From Deltaproteobacteria bacterium (lineage in GTDB: Bacteria; Myxococcota_A; UBA9160; UBA4427): 64,000 bases of DNA. Positions 27,304 through 36,590 of this stretch are shown one piece after another. The first letter of the stretch is position 1. Every line of letters starts with the position of its first letter. Position numbers and translations under genes: made by a program. The notes under the pieces were generated by a model. That model was not told where the DNA came from and made no database searches. It saw only the letters and a program-made list of their open reading frames with translations. Where the stretch lies: the NCBI GenBank assembly GCA_016713665.1, contig JADJOR010000001.1, positions 434,001 to 498,000 on the forward strand. Direction: 5' to 3'.

Positions 27304-28800
27304 TCAGACTCCGCGCGCCCGACCGAGAACCGGGGCCAATCGCTCGGCGAGGAGCGTCGCGACGTGGCCCTCCGCGCCTTCGGGCTTCCCGCTCGCGTGC
27401 CAGAGGCCGATCACGCTCGCGACGTAGACGAGGCCCCCCACCCCGACGAGCAGAAGGAGCTGGACGATGGTCTCGATCAGATCCGCCGGCGGCGCCTGGG
27501 TCCGCGCGAGTGCGCCCACCGCTCCGCCCATCGCCAGCACCGCCGCGAGCGAGCGCCAGATGCGCGACACGAACCTTCGAGCCGGCAGCTCGAGCTCGGT
27601 CAGCAGGATCGCGTAGGCGAGCGGCACGATCACGAGGACGCTCGCCAGATAGGCCCAGGCCGCGCCGAGAGCCCCGGCCCGGTAGACGCCGAGGAAGAGC
27701 CCCGGAACCAGTACGACGAGCTGGATCGCCGCGACCCGGGTCACGATCTGGGGCTTGCCGAGGGCCAGGAACATCGAGCCCGTATTCGAGCCGAGACCGT
27801 CGATGAGGCCATAGAGCGACATCGCGGCGACGACGGGGATCGCTTCCAGCCAGAGCGGACCGAGCATGAGCGGCACGATCAGATGCGCCGTCAGGGCGAG
27901 GCCGACGCCGAGGGGCAGCGTGATCAGGAAGACGATCGAGGAGACGTCGAGCAGCGCCTTGCGCAGGGCGTCGCGATCGGACGCGAGGCGGGCGAAGCTC
28001 GGATAGACCGCGCGATTGATCGGGGCCGCGAGCTCGCTCGAGGGCAGCGAGGCGATCTCGGCGGCGACGTTGAAGACGCCGAGCGCGCCGGCGCCCGAGA
28101 CCCGCCCGATCACGAAATCGCTCGAGCGCTGCGTCAGCAGCTGGATCAGGTTCTTCGAGAGCAGCCACTTCGAGAACCCGAAGAGCTCGCGCACCGCCGC
28201 CAGCGACAAACGGGGCCGGTAGGCGTTCATGCCGTAGCTGAGGGCGACCTCCGCCACCCGGCCGAGCAGGATGCCGAAGACGAGCGCCCAGTGGTTCCGC
28301 AGCCAGAACGCGAGGCCGACGGCGAGCACGAAGCGGATCAGGCGCCCGATGAACAGGAAGCGGAACTCGACGTCGAAGTCGAGATTGCGGCGGAAGTCGA
28401 CGATCCCGATGTTGCGAAGCGACTCGACGACCGGCGAGAGCGCGAGCAGCGCCATCACGAGGGTCAGGTCGGGCTCGCGGTAGAAGAGCGACATCGGCTT
28501 CGCGAGGGCGAGCAGCCCGAGGCCGACGATGGCCGAGACGACGATGTTCATCGTCCAGGCCGTGTCGTAATGGGTCCGCTGCGGCGCGGGGTGCTGGATC
28601 AGCACGATCTCGAGGCCGAAGGCGCGCAGCAGGTTCAACAGCGCCCCGACGGACATCGCCATCGCGATCAGGCCGTAGTCGTCCGGCGCGAGGAAGCGCG
28701 CGAGGATCAGGGTGCTGACGAGCCCGATCCCGCGATCGAGGACCTGGGCCAGGATCATCCATCCTGCGCCCTTGGCCGTCTTGCGCTGGATGTTGCTCAC
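27304..28800 (-). CDS. PST-type oligosaccharide flippase (Wzx-like)
   Basis: 498 residues from GTG 28800, overlapping the upstream stop (GTGA). Multi-spanning membrane protein of the MATE/MOP exporter superfamily; the N-terminal KGAGWMILAQVLDRGIGLVS and ILARFLAPDDYGLIAMAMS are typical of the polysaccharide transport family, with about 12-14 hydrophobic segments. It should flip the lipid-linked repeat unit across the inner membrane, before polymerisation by the Wzy-like protein at 43683-45659. Confidence 0.9.
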   Translation of the reverse strand: MSNIQRKTAKGAGWMILAQVLDRGIGLVSTLILARFLAPDDYGLIAMAMSVGALLNLLRAFGLEIVLIQHPAPQRTHYDTAWTMNIVVSAIVGLGLLALAKPMSLFYREPDLTLVMALLALSPVVESLRNIGIVDFRRNLDFDVEFRFLFIGRLIRFVLAVGLAFWLRNHWALVFGILLGRVAEVALSYGMNAYRPRLSLAAVRELFGFSKWLLSKNLIQLLTQRSSDFVIGRVSGAGALGVFNVAAEIASLPSSELAAPINRAVYPSFARLASDRDALRKALLDVSSIVFLITLPLGVGLALTAHLIVPLMLGPLWLEAIPVVAAMSLYGLIDGLGSNTGSMFLALGKPQIVTRVAAIQLVVLVPGLFLGVYRAGALGAAWAYLASVLVIVPLAYAILLTELELPARRFVSRIWRSLAAVLAMGGAVGALARTQAPPADLIETIVQLLLLVGVGGLVYVASVIGLWHASGKPEGAEGHVATLLAERLAPVLGRARGV

Positions 28801-29849
28801 GAGCGCTCGGGCTCGGCGCGCTCGAGCCAGCACTCCCGCCAATACGAGTAGATCGCGCGCGGACAGCCGATGCGCTTCTCGCTGTAGCAGGAGCGGCAGG
28901 CGACGTCCTTCAGGATCAGGCAGTCGTTCGGGAGCTTCATCATCTTGCCCGTCGGCTCGTCGATGATCTGCTCGACGCGCGCCTGGACGACGTGCTGCTC
29001 GCCGCAGAAGATCGACTGCTCCTTGTCGAAGGCCATGCCGCGGTTGCGATTGCGCACGTCGAGGGTCTTCACGATCGCCTCGAGGGGCTTGACCCGGACC
29101 CGATCGCCGGGCCCGAGGCCTTGGCTCTCGGACGGCGTCTTCTTGAGCATCCCCTGGATCACCGGATACCGGGGCTTCCCGAGCAGCGCCTGGACCCGAT
29201 CGTAGAGCCCGAGCCAGAGGCGATAGCCCGGCAGGACCTGGGTCACGTTCGCCGTGAAGCGGAAGAAGAGCCGGTTCAGCATGTCGAGCAAGCCGACGTT
29301 GCCCGACGTCACGTCCTCGACGTACTGCCGGACGTCCCACCACGGCAGCGCCGAAGTCGCGCGGAACAGCTCGGTGATCTGGCAGGAATAGATCGTGTCG
29401 GGACCGTCGGGCGTGCCGACGGAGCCGCTCACCCGGGTGGCCTCGGCGAGGGTCGCTTCACTGCAACGGGTGGGGCGGGCCGCGGAGGGCGTCCCCGTCG
29501 CCGGCCCGGGCGGAGGTCCGGACGCGTCGACGCGCTCGAGCCAGACGTTCTTGAAGAAGAAGAGGCAACCGGCCTGACAGCCGCCATGGGCCGAGCCGTC
29601 GCAGCGCAGCCCTTCGAGGTGGACCGCGTCGTTCATGCGGCGGCCGCCCGTCTTGTTGATCGTGTCGCAGGTCTTGTGGGCCCGGGCCTCGACCCGGAAG
29701 GTCTGGCCGCAGTGCGGGAGCATCTCCGGCATGAAGGGCATCCCGTCGACCCGACCGCGCTCGTCGAGGGTCGTGAGGATCTCCTCCCGACTGCGGACCC
29801 GCACGAGGTCTCCGCGATGAAGCGATTTCGGCGGTTTCGACGAGCTCAT
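28797..29849 (-). CDS. Cysteine-rich protein with a duplicated SH3-like domain, unknown function
   Basis: 350 residues from ATG 29849. I do not recognise a named family. Two copies of one domain of about 100 residues are visible. Copy 1 (about 12-107) runs from RGDLVRVRSREEILTTLDE through FMPEMLPHCGQTFRV to CDGSAHGGCQAGCLFFFKN. Copy 2 (about 250-347) runs from GDRVRVKPLEAIVKTLDVR through SIFCGEQHVVQARV to CRSCYSEKRIGCPRA. Both end in [FY]W/FK-x-[CV]WLER. The Cys/His clusters suggest a bound metal or Fe-S centre. Between them lies a Pro/Gly-rich linker and a helical region. No signal peptide. It is coupled to the flippase by GTGA. Confidence 0.8.
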   Translation of the reverse strand: MSSSKPPKSLHRGDLVRVRSREEILTTLDERGRVDGMPFMPEMLPHCGQTFRVEARAHKTCDTINKTGGRRMNDAVHLEGLRCDGSAHGGCQAGCLFFFKNVWLERVDASGPPPGPATGTPSAARPTRCSEATLAEATRVSGSVGTPDGPDTIYSCQITELFRATSALPWWDVRQYVEDVTSGNVGLLDMLNRLFFRFTANVTQVLPGYRLWLGLYDRVQALLGKPRYPVIQGMLKKTPSESQGLGPGDRVRVKPLEAIVKTLDVRNRNRGMAFDKEQSIFCGEQHVVQARVEQIIDEPTGKMMKLPNDCLILKDVACRSCYSEKRIGCPRAIYSYWRECWLERAEPERS

Positions 29850-29952
29850 GACCGTTCCTGCCTGGCGTTGCCCATTCGATTTCAGGTCGGACGCCGGAGG
29901 TGGCGTCTTTAGGCGAGTTTGGGGTCCCTGTCGACGGCGTGGACCGCTCGAT

Positions 29953-31140
29953 TCAGCTCCGGGCAAGGACCTCGAGGACCGCCTCGGCCCGTGCCGGCCC
30001 GAGATCCGCGTGGGTCGGGAGCGTGAGCAGATGGTCACAGAAGCGCTGTGCACCGGGACACGCCTGATCTTCGACCCGATGGGGAGCGAGTGCCCGGATC
30101 GCGTCCATGGGGGTCGGGTACATCGCCGTCGCCCCGAGCGCGACGAGCTCGGCGAGGGCGCGATCGCGATGCGCCCGCGTCGGTGCGAGCAGGCCGAGGC
30201 GGGGGAAGACACCGCAGTCTCCCGGCTGCTCGAGCAGCGGTCGGTAGGCCGTGCCCGTGCGAATGCGTCCGGCGAGGGCGTGGGCGGATTGCCTCCGTGC
30301 GGCGTTCAGCCGATCGAGCTCGGGCGCGAGACCCGCGGCGAGGGCGACCGCCGCCCGCGGCATCGCGCCGCGCTCGAAGTCGGCGTCGTAGATCGTGCGC
30401 CCGATCTCGAGGGCCGGGATCGTCGCCAGCAGCCCGAGCACCGCCGGCCGCCGCGACAGGTCGTAGGCGACGCCACGAGCCACGGCCGCGAGGCGCGCGG
30501 AGCCGGCTCTCCCGATCCCGTCGAGGGCGTCGTCCGCCGCGCCATGCTCCTCACGACCCGAGGTCGAATCGGGTTCCGGGTCGGACCAGATCGCCGCTCC
30601 GCCCCCGAGCGCCGAGAGGGGCTTGCCGCGACCGAAGCTCAAGATCCCGACCTCGCCGCGTGCCCCGACGACGCCGTCCGCGGCCGTCGCCCCGAGCGCC
30701 TGCGCCGCATCGTCGATCAACACCGCACCGGCCGATCGCGCTCGCGCCGCGAGGGTGGCTACCGGCTCCGGCAGGCCGAAGAGATTGCCGACGACGACGG
30801 CCGCGACGCGATCGAAGGGGATCCGTTCGAGGGCCTCCGGCGAGAGCCGCCCCGCTTCGTCGACGTCGACGAGTCGGACCTTCAGTCCCGCCGCGACGAC
30901 CGAGGCCGGAATCGAGAAGCAGCCGTAGGCCGGGATCGCGACCTCGTGACGCCCCGATTGCTGCGCGATGCGCGAAAGCGCGACGCGCATCGCTTCGCGG
31001 CCGGAGGCGTGATAGGTCAGCCGGCGTCCCGGAAAGCGGGCCTGCAGCGCGCGATCGAGCACGGCGGCCGCATCCGATTCGAGCAGGACGCGGGCGAGCA
31101 CGCCGAGGGGGATCGCGCTTCCGCCCGGCGCGAGCCGCAT
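29953..31140 (-). CDS. DegT/DnrJ/EryC1-type PLP aminotransferase-like protein
   Basis: 395 residues from ATG 31140. Fold-type I PLP enzyme of the sugar aminotransferase group: YHASGREAMRVAL near the N-terminus, VAIPAYGCFSIPASVVAAG, VLIDDAAQALGA with the cofactor Asp, and the Lys in SFGRGKPLSALGGG. The C-terminal half is more diverged than in DegT proper, and proteins of this kind recur in exosortase-associated exopolysaccharide clusters. Amino-sugar synthesis is the likely role. It lies just downstream of a membrane GT2. Confidence 0.78.
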   Translation of the reverse strand: MRLAPGGSAIPLGVLARVLLESDAAAVLDRALQARFPGRRLTYHASGREAMRVALSRIAQQSGRHEVAIPAYGCFSIPASVVAAGLKVRLVDVDEAGRLSPEALERIPFDRVAAVVVGNLFGLPEPVATLAARARSAGAVLIDDAAQALGATAADGVVGARGEVGILSFGRGKPLSALGGGAAIWSDPEPDSTSGREEHGAADDALDGIGRAGSARLAAVARGVAYDLSRRPAVLGLLATIPALEIGRTIYDADFERGAMPRAAVALAAGLAPELDRLNAARRQSAHALAGRIRTGTAYRPLLEQPGDCGVFPRLGLLAPTRAHRDRALAELVALGATAMYPTPMDAIRALAPHRVEDQACPGAQRFCDHLLTLPTHADLGPARAEAVLEVLARS

Positions 31141-31154
31141 GCGCGCTCGCTTCG

Positions 31155-32279
31155 TCAACGCCGGGTCGGCTCCCAGACGACCGCGCGCTCGCCCCGCAGA
31201 TGGTGCATCCAGGCGACGAGCATCGAGGCGTTCACGAGCATGAAGAAGCCCGCGAGGCGGGCGGGCATGAAGCGCGCGACCCACGGCGAGGCCAGGGAAG
31301 CGGCGCCGAGGACATAGGCCGCGGCCTGAAGCGCGAAGAGCGTCGCGGCGGTCGCGCTGAGGGGGGCGAGGGCCGCGCTCGCGAGCCCGGCGATGATCAA
31401 GGCAAAAGGCGAGGTAAAACGGGCAACCTTGTGCCCCCAAAGAGAAAAGGCGACGCGCCCATGGCGCGGGCTCAGGACGTCGCGATAGCACGAGAGGACG
31501 GCGATGCCCCGGCGGATCGTGCGGACTTTTCGGTGCCACTCGCGGGCCGGGTCCTCCATCGCCTTGAAGCTCGCCCGGGCCAGCGGCTCGGAGACCGCGC
31601 GCTTGCCGCGGCGGGCGGCTTCGAGGGCCGAGCGGAAGTCGCTCGCGAGATCGATGGGCCAGGGGCTCCCGAACTCGCGCCGCACGGCGAAGAACGAGCC
31701 CGAGAGGCCGACGAGGCTGCTCGCCTCGTTCTCGAGGCGTCTGAGCGCCATCTCGAAGCGCACGTAGGCCCCTTCGCCGCCGTCGGAGTCGACCCGATCC
31801 TCGCTCGACACGCATCCGACGGTCGGATCCGCGAAGGGCCGCACGATCGCCGCGAGCGCCGTCGGCTCGAGCTCGGCGGTCACGTCCGTGAAGACGAGGA
31901 TCTCGCCCCGGGCCTTCGCGATGGCGGCGGCCTGGGCGGCCTCTTTGCCGCGGCGTGCATCGAGGGCGACGAGCTGGACACCGCGCGATGCAAAGCCCTC
32001 GGCGATCCGGTTCGTCCCGTCGGTCGAGCCGTCGGAGGCGACGAGGATCTCGAGCTCGCCCGCGTAGTCGAGGGCGAGGGTCGACTCGAGCTTGTGGGCG
32101 AGGGCGTGCTCTCCGTTGTGGACGGCGACCACGACGGAGAGCGAAGGCGCGATGTCCGCGCGCATCACGGGACGGGGCGAGAAGCGCGCGAGCAGCGCGA
32201 GGATCAGCGGATAGCCGACGTAGGTGAACCCGACCCAGCCGAGGGAGAGCACGATGAGCGTCCAGCCGAGGATCAGCAC
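31155..32279 (-). CDS. Membrane-associated family 2 glycosyltransferase
   Basis: 374 residues. One N-terminal membrane helix (about 1-30), a GT-A domain with SVVVAVHNGEHALAHKL, VASDGSTDGTNRIAE and VFTDVTAELE, then three to four C-terminal hydrophobic helices. The RKVRTIRRG segment is at the place of the QxxRW region of processive synthases. Possible polysaccharide-synthase-like or polyprenyl-linked transferase. Confidence 0.85.
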   Translation of the reverse strand: MLILGWTLIVLSLGWVGFTYVGYPLILALLARFSPRPVMRADIAPSLSVVVAVHNGEHALAHKLESTLALDYAGELEILVASDGSTDGTNRIAEGFASRGVQLVALDARRGKEAAQAAAIAKARGEILVFTDVTAELEPTALAAIVRPFADPTVGCVSSEDRVDSDGGEGAYVRFEMALRRLENEASSLVGLSGSFFAVRREFGSPWPIDLASDFRSALEAARRGKRAVSEPLARASFKAMEDPAREWHRKVRTIRRGIAVLSCYRDVLSPRHGRVAFSLWGHKVARFTSPFALIIAGLASAALAPLSATAATLFALQAAAYVLGAASLASPWVARFMPARLAGFFMLVNASMLVAWMHHLRGERAVVWEPTRR

Positions 32280-32282
32280 GGC

Positions 32283-33059
32283 CTAACCTCGCCCCGTCTC
32301 GAGGACGGCGACGCTCGCCCCCGCCCCCGATCCGGCTCCGGCGCAGCGACCTTCCTCGTCCTCGTCGCAGGCGAACTCGACGGGCCAATGGAGCCCGAGC
32401 AGCGGATCGACCAGGCTCGCAAAGGATTGCAGCCGGCTGCGCGCGCCGACCACGTCGTCGCCGTGGACCGGTGTGCTGATCCGCACGAGAGCCCCGTCGG
32501 CCCGGCCGTCGCGCATCAGGCCGACCAGGCGATCGAGGTTCTGATCGAGGCCGCCGAGGATCCCGGTCCGACGGAACGAGCGATACCAGAAGACGACGAG
32601 CTGCTGCTCCCCGTCGCGCTCGACGAGATATTCGTTCGCGCGCAGCGGGCCGTCCTGGCCGATCGAGAGGGTGCGTGTCGCCTCGATGCCCCAGCCGGCG
32701 CCCGTATAGCAGCCCTGGGGCGTGTGCTCGGGGCGGCCGCCGCGGCGGGTCCCGTAGTAGCCCACGTAGAGGACGACGGGGTCCTGGGTCCGCGTCACGT
32801 AGGCGCGTTGCAGATTGAAATCCGCGCGCAGCTCGCTCTCGACGGCGGGCTCCATCGGGATGTCCATCGATTGCCATGGACCGATCTTCGCCGGCAGGTC
32901 CGAGAGGGGCGACGGATCGACCTCGAGCTCCACGCGCTCCGAGAGCTTCCAGCCCGCGAGCCCGACGAGCAGCATCAACGCGATCATCGCCCCGATCTCG
33001 AGCTGGGCGCGGGGGGCGATGCGATCGGTCGCGGCATTCGACGTCGGGAGATTCGACAA
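32283..33059 (-). CDS. EpsI-family protein of exosortase-associated polysaccharide loci
   Basis: 258 residues. One N-terminal membrane helix (about 22-40), then the EpsI/DUF3485 domain: LPAKIGPWQSMDI, VVLYVGYYGTRRGG, HTPQGCYTGAGWGIE and VVFWYRSFRRTGILGG. EpsI domains often stand alone or fuse to the C-terminus of exosortases (EpsH/XrtA). Here the gene is separate and the exosortase homologue lies 3.5 kb upstream in the same array. The start is TTG 33059 with GAGGAG about 10 nt upstream. Confidence 0.82.
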   Translation of the reverse strand: MSNLPTSNAATDRIAPRAQLEIGAMIALMLLVGLAGWKLSERVELEVDPSPLSDLPAKIGPWQSMDIPMEPAVESELRADFNLQRAYVTRTQDPVVLYVGYYGTRRGGRPEHTPQGCYTGAGWGIEATRTLSIGQDGPLRANEYLVERDGEQQLVVFWYRSFRRTGILGGLDQNLDRLVGLMRDGRADGALVRISTPVHGDDVVGARSRLQSFASLVDPLLGLHWPVEFACDEDEEGRCAGAGSGAGASVAVLETGRG

Positions 33060-33256
33060 GGACCAGTCCGCTCCTCACGTGCCCCGGACGACCGGGCGCT
33101 CGGGCCATCCGGTGGGTGACCGGCAATGGGCGCCAGGGTACTCGAGGCAACGTTCGAGCGTGCCCGCCCGCACGGCATCGCGGCCGAACGCCCTCGTCCC
33201 GGCCGCTTCTTCGGGCATTCGGCGGAGAAGACTGAGAAGCCCGCCGGGCTTGCCGC

Positions 33257-34255
33257 TCAGCTGCCGTCGTTCGACCAGGCCGCTCGACGATCGAGGCCGA
33301 AGAAGTAGTCGACGGTCGCCCGGAGCCCCTGGTCGAGGTCGATCGTCGGCTCCCAGCCGAGCAGCTTGCGGGCGAGCTCGATGTCGGGGCGTCGCTGGAC
33401 CGGGTCGTCGGCCGGGAGCGCCCGGTGGACGATCGTCGAGCGGGAGCCGGTCATCGCCAGGACCTTTTCGGCGAGCTCGAGCATCGTGAACTCCTGAGGT
33501 CGTCCGAGATTGACCGGCCCCGTCACCTCGTCCGGTGTCTGCATCAGGCGGATCAGGCCCTCGACCAGATCGTCGACGTAGCAGAACGAGCGGGATTGCT
33601 GCCCGCTCCCGAAGATCGTGATCGGCTCCCCGGCCAGCGCCTGGCAGATGAAGGTCGAGACGACGCGTCCGTCGTCGGGGCGCATGCGCGGCCCGTAGGT
33701 ATTGAAGATCCGCGCCACCTTGATGACGACGCGATGCTGGCGGTGGTAGTCGAAGAAGAGCGTCTCGGCGCAGCGCTTGCCCTCGTCGTAGCAGGCGCGC
33801 AGCCCGATCGGATTGACGCGGCCCCAGTAGCCTTCGGGCTGGGGATGGACCTCGGGATCGCCGTAGACCTCGCTCGTCGAGGCCTGCAGGACCTTCGCCT
33901 CACAGCGCTGGGCGAGGGAGAGGACGTTGATCGCGCCGTGGACGTTGGTCTTCGTGGTCTGGACGGGGTCGAATTGATAGTGGATCGGCGACGCCGGGCA
34001 GGCGAGGTTGTAGATCTCGTCGACCTCGATCGACATCGGGAAGGTCACGTCGTGGCGGATCGCTTCGAACTGCGGGTCGCCGAGCAGGTCGGCGATGTTG
34101 TCGCGGGTTCCGGTGAAATAGTTGTCGAGGCAGACGACCGAGTCGCCCTCGGCGAGCAGGCGCTTGCAGAGATGGGAGCCGATGAAGCCGGCGCCGCCGG
34201 TGACGAGCACCCGCTTGCGCGACGGTCCGCCCCATGAGCTCGGTCCGGTCTTCAT
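33257..34255 (-). CDS. UDP-glucuronate decarboxylase (UDP-xylose synthase)
   Basis: 332 residues from ATG 34255, overlapping the next gene by 4 bp. Canonical Uxs blocks: VLVTGGAGFIGSHLCKRLL, LDNYFTGTRDNIADLL, CPASPIHYQFDPVQTTKTNV, STSEVYGDPEVHPQPEGYWG and RACYDEGKRCAETL (Tyr/Lys), then NTYGPRMRPDDGRVVSTF. It converts UDP-GlcA to UDP-xylose. This copy is close to the family consensus, unlike the one at 24885, so the two may make different products. Confidence 0.93.
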   Translation of the reverse strand: MKTGPSSWGGPSRKRVLVTGGAGFIGSHLCKRLLAEGDSVVCLDNYFTGTRDNIADLLGDPQFEAIRHDVTFPMSIEVDEIYNLACPASPIHYQFDPVQTTKTNVHGAINVLSLAQRCEAKVLQASTSEVYGDPEVHPQPEGYWGRVNPIGLRACYDEGKRCAETLFFDYHRQHRVVIKVARIFNTYGPRMRPDDGRVVSTFICQALAGEPITIFGSGQQSRSFCYVDDLVEGLIRLMQTPDEVTGPVNLGRPQEFTMLELAEKVLAMTGSRSTIVHRALPADDPVQRRPDIELARKLLGWEPTIDLDQGLRATVDYFFGLDRRAAWSNDGS

Positions 34256-35361
34256 GCTGCGTCTCCGTCTCTGCCCACGCCCTGCATCGCCGTCGCCCTG
34301 CTGAACACGAATCGGTCGCGCAGGACGAAATTGAAGACGGGAAAGGGGAGGAGGGCCAGCAGCTTGGCGGCAATCGGCTCGATCCCGGTCTCGACGAGGG
34401 CGCGCGTCAGCCCGAGGTCGACGATCAGCCCGGCGACGGCGACGACGGCATAGCGCGCCAGCACCCCCGCCGTCGCGACTGGGAACAGGAACGCGCGGCA
34501 CAGGAGCAGGTTGACGAAGGCGGCGAGTCCGTAGGCTGCCGCGATCGCCAGGCCCGGAGTTGGCGCCACCCCTCGCAGCCCCGCGAAGAGCGCGACGTCG
34601 ACGAGGCCCGCGACGACGCCGATCCCGGCGTAGACCAGGAAGCGCATGGCCCTCGGCGCGTGGTCCGCGTTGTAGCGAATGATGCAGTAGAGCGCGCGCC
34701 AGCCGTCCCGCGCCCGGATCTTCTTGCCCTCGGCGTAGGTCCGCCCGGCGTAGTCGATCGAGGCTTCGTAGATCCGCAGTCTTCGACCGGCGAGCTTCGC
34801 CACGATCTCCGGCTCGAAGCCGAAGCGGTCCTCCTCGATCCCGATCGACTGGATGACGTCGCGGCGGAAGACCTTGTAACAGGTCTCGAGGTCCGTCAGC
34901 TCGAGGTCGGTGAAGAGGTTCGAGACGAAGGTCAGGAAGCGGTTGCCGGCGGTATGCCAGAACTGGCGGACGCGGCGCAGGCCTTCGGCGCGATAGCGGC
35001 TGCCGAGCACCGCGTCCGCACGGCCGTCTTCGAGGGGCACGAGCAGCCCCACGAGATCGCGGGGATCGTATTCGAGATCGGCGTCCTGGACGGCCACGAA
35101 GTCGCCCGTCACGCGCTCGAAGCCGGTGCGCAGGGCGGCGCCCTTGCCGCGGTTGCGCTCGTGGGCGAAGACGCGGACCTCGGGATGCCGGGCTTCGAGC
35201 CCACGCGCGATCGCGAGACTGTCGTCCCGCGACGCGTCGTCGACGATCACGATCTCGAGAGGCAGCGAAGGCGTGGCGATCGCGAGGATGCGCGCGACAC
35301 ACCGCTCGAGCGTGGCGGACTCGTTGAAACAGGGGACGACGAGGCTCAGTTTCGGGGTCAT
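34252..35361 (-). CDS. GT2 (dolichyl-phosphate mannosyltransferase-like) fused to a GtrA-like membrane domain
   Basis: 369 residues. The N-terminal GT-A domain has LSLVVPCFNESATLERCV, IVDDASRDDSL and AVQDADLEYDPRDL, as in DPM1-type polyprenyl-phosphate glycosyltransferases. The C-terminal third has four hydrophobic helices of the GtrA type (FLVYAGIGVVAGLVDVALF). Such proteins make polyprenyl-phosphate sugars and may help flip them for periplasmic glycosylation. It overlaps uxs by 4 bp, and its start overlaps the next gene's stop. Confidence 0.9.
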   Translation of the reverse strand: MTPKLSLVVPCFNESATLERCVARILAIATPSLPLEIVIVDDASRDDSLAIARGLEARHPEVRVFAHERNRGKGAALRTGFERVTGDFVAVQDADLEYDPRDLVGLLVPLEDGRADAVLGSRYRAEGLRRVRQFWHTAGNRFLTFVSNLFTDLELTDLETCYKVFRRDVIQSIGIEEDRFGFEPEIVAKLAGRRLRIYEASIDYAGRTYAEGKKIRARDGWRALYCIIRYNADHAPRAMRFLVYAGIGVVAGLVDVALFAGLRGVAPTPGLAIAAAYGLAAFVNLLLCRAFLFPVATAGVLARYAVVAVAGLIVDLGLTRALVETGIEPIAAKLLALLPFPVFNFVLRDRFVFSRATAMQGVGRDGDAA

Positions 35362-36590
35362 CTAGGCTCTTCGTCGAACGAGTCCGGGCTCCTCGGATTC
35401 GAAGTCAACACCACAATCCGCGGGGATACAACCCGCGCGAGCCGGGCGAGACCGAGGCCCGCGGCGAGCCCGAGCCACTCCGGCGCCCGGGGCATCGAGA
35501 CCGGACCGAGCTGCGGCAGGACCACGAGCAGGCCGGCGAAGCCGATCGCGACCGCGGTCGTCCGCCGCGCGTAGTAGGCGCAGGGCAGAATGAGCAGGGC
35601 GATCGTGAGGCCGTCGAGCAGTGCTTCGAGCCCGGCCGGAACGATGCGGCCCGGGATCAGGAGTCCCCAGACGCGGCCCGGGGTCCATGTGCGCTTCCCG
35701 AGCACGCGTCCGTCGATCGAGAGCCACGCGCTCGAAGCGCTGCGCTCGATGCGGATCAGGGCGGCGTCGGTCGGAGCGAGCTCGGAGGCGAGCGCGCCGG
35801 CCCAGCGATGGGCGGGCTGCTCGAGGCCGAGATCGAGGGCACGCGTGTGTTGCTCGAAGAGCAGATCCGCCGACTGCGCTGCGACGAGCAGGATCTCGGC
35901 CTGGTCGCGGTCATGGACGGTGAAGAGCGGTGCCGTCGCGACCGAGGAAGGACGCAGCTCCGCTTCGAGGACGAGCGGGAGCCCCGCCAGGAACGCGTCG
36001 AGAAAGGCGTCTGCGTCGACGACGGGCCCGATCGGGAGCGGGAGGTCCCCGATGCGCGCGCCGAGGATCGCGCCCGCGTAGGGCTCGTACTGGCCGAGCG
36101 CGGGTCGCCATCCGGCGTCGAAGCCCGGCGAGCCGGGCGTGAGTCGCAGGAGCTGGATGCCCGCGACGAGCCCCGCCGCCGCGGCCAGCGCGCTTCCGAA
36201 CGCGAGCCGCGCGGCCGTCGCCGGTTCGGGCAGGAGCCAGTCGCGTCGGCTCGCGTAGAGCAGTGCGCCCGCCGCTGCGCTCAGGGTATTCGTCACGACG
36301 TCGACCGCGCTCGGGTATCAACCCGGCACGAGAGCCTGCGCGCTCTCGATCGCGAGCGAGAGCAGGAATCCGAGCAAGGCGGCGTAGCGCGCGCCACGGC
36401 CGAGGGCCGCAAGCAGCCAGCCGAGGGGCATCAGCAGGACGAGATTGCGGATCGCATCGGCGACGAGCCCATCGGGCGGACGGGGCGGCATCCCGGGATC
36501 GAGGGGCACCGGCGGCGGGTGCGGCGTCAGCACGCCGAAGGCGAGGGCGACGAGGTAGACGGCGAGCGCGCCGTGGGGCCAGGCCTTCAT
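35358..36590 (-). pseudogene. VanZ-like/ConA-like membrane protein gene interrupted by an in-frame TGA
   Basis: The frame runs from ATG 36590 (overlapping the exosortase stop by 4 bp) to 35358, 411 codons, with one internal TGA at 36318-36320 (codon 91). Before it: a VanZ N-terminal part (RNLVLLMPLGWLLAAL, LLGFLLSLAIESAQALVPG). After it, in the same frame: YPSAVDVVTNTLSAAAGALLY, the normal VanZ continuation. The family usually has Arg here (PGR), so a single CGA-to-TGA change explains the stop. The C-terminal half is a LamG/concanavalin-like domain (about residues 140-300) and two terminal helices. The mutation could be real or a sequence error; GTG 36296 could restart translation. Confidence 0.82.

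Noticed and set aside
36318..36320. TGA as selenocysteine
   Set aside because: The family expects Arg at this site and no SECIS-like hairpin is evident right after it.
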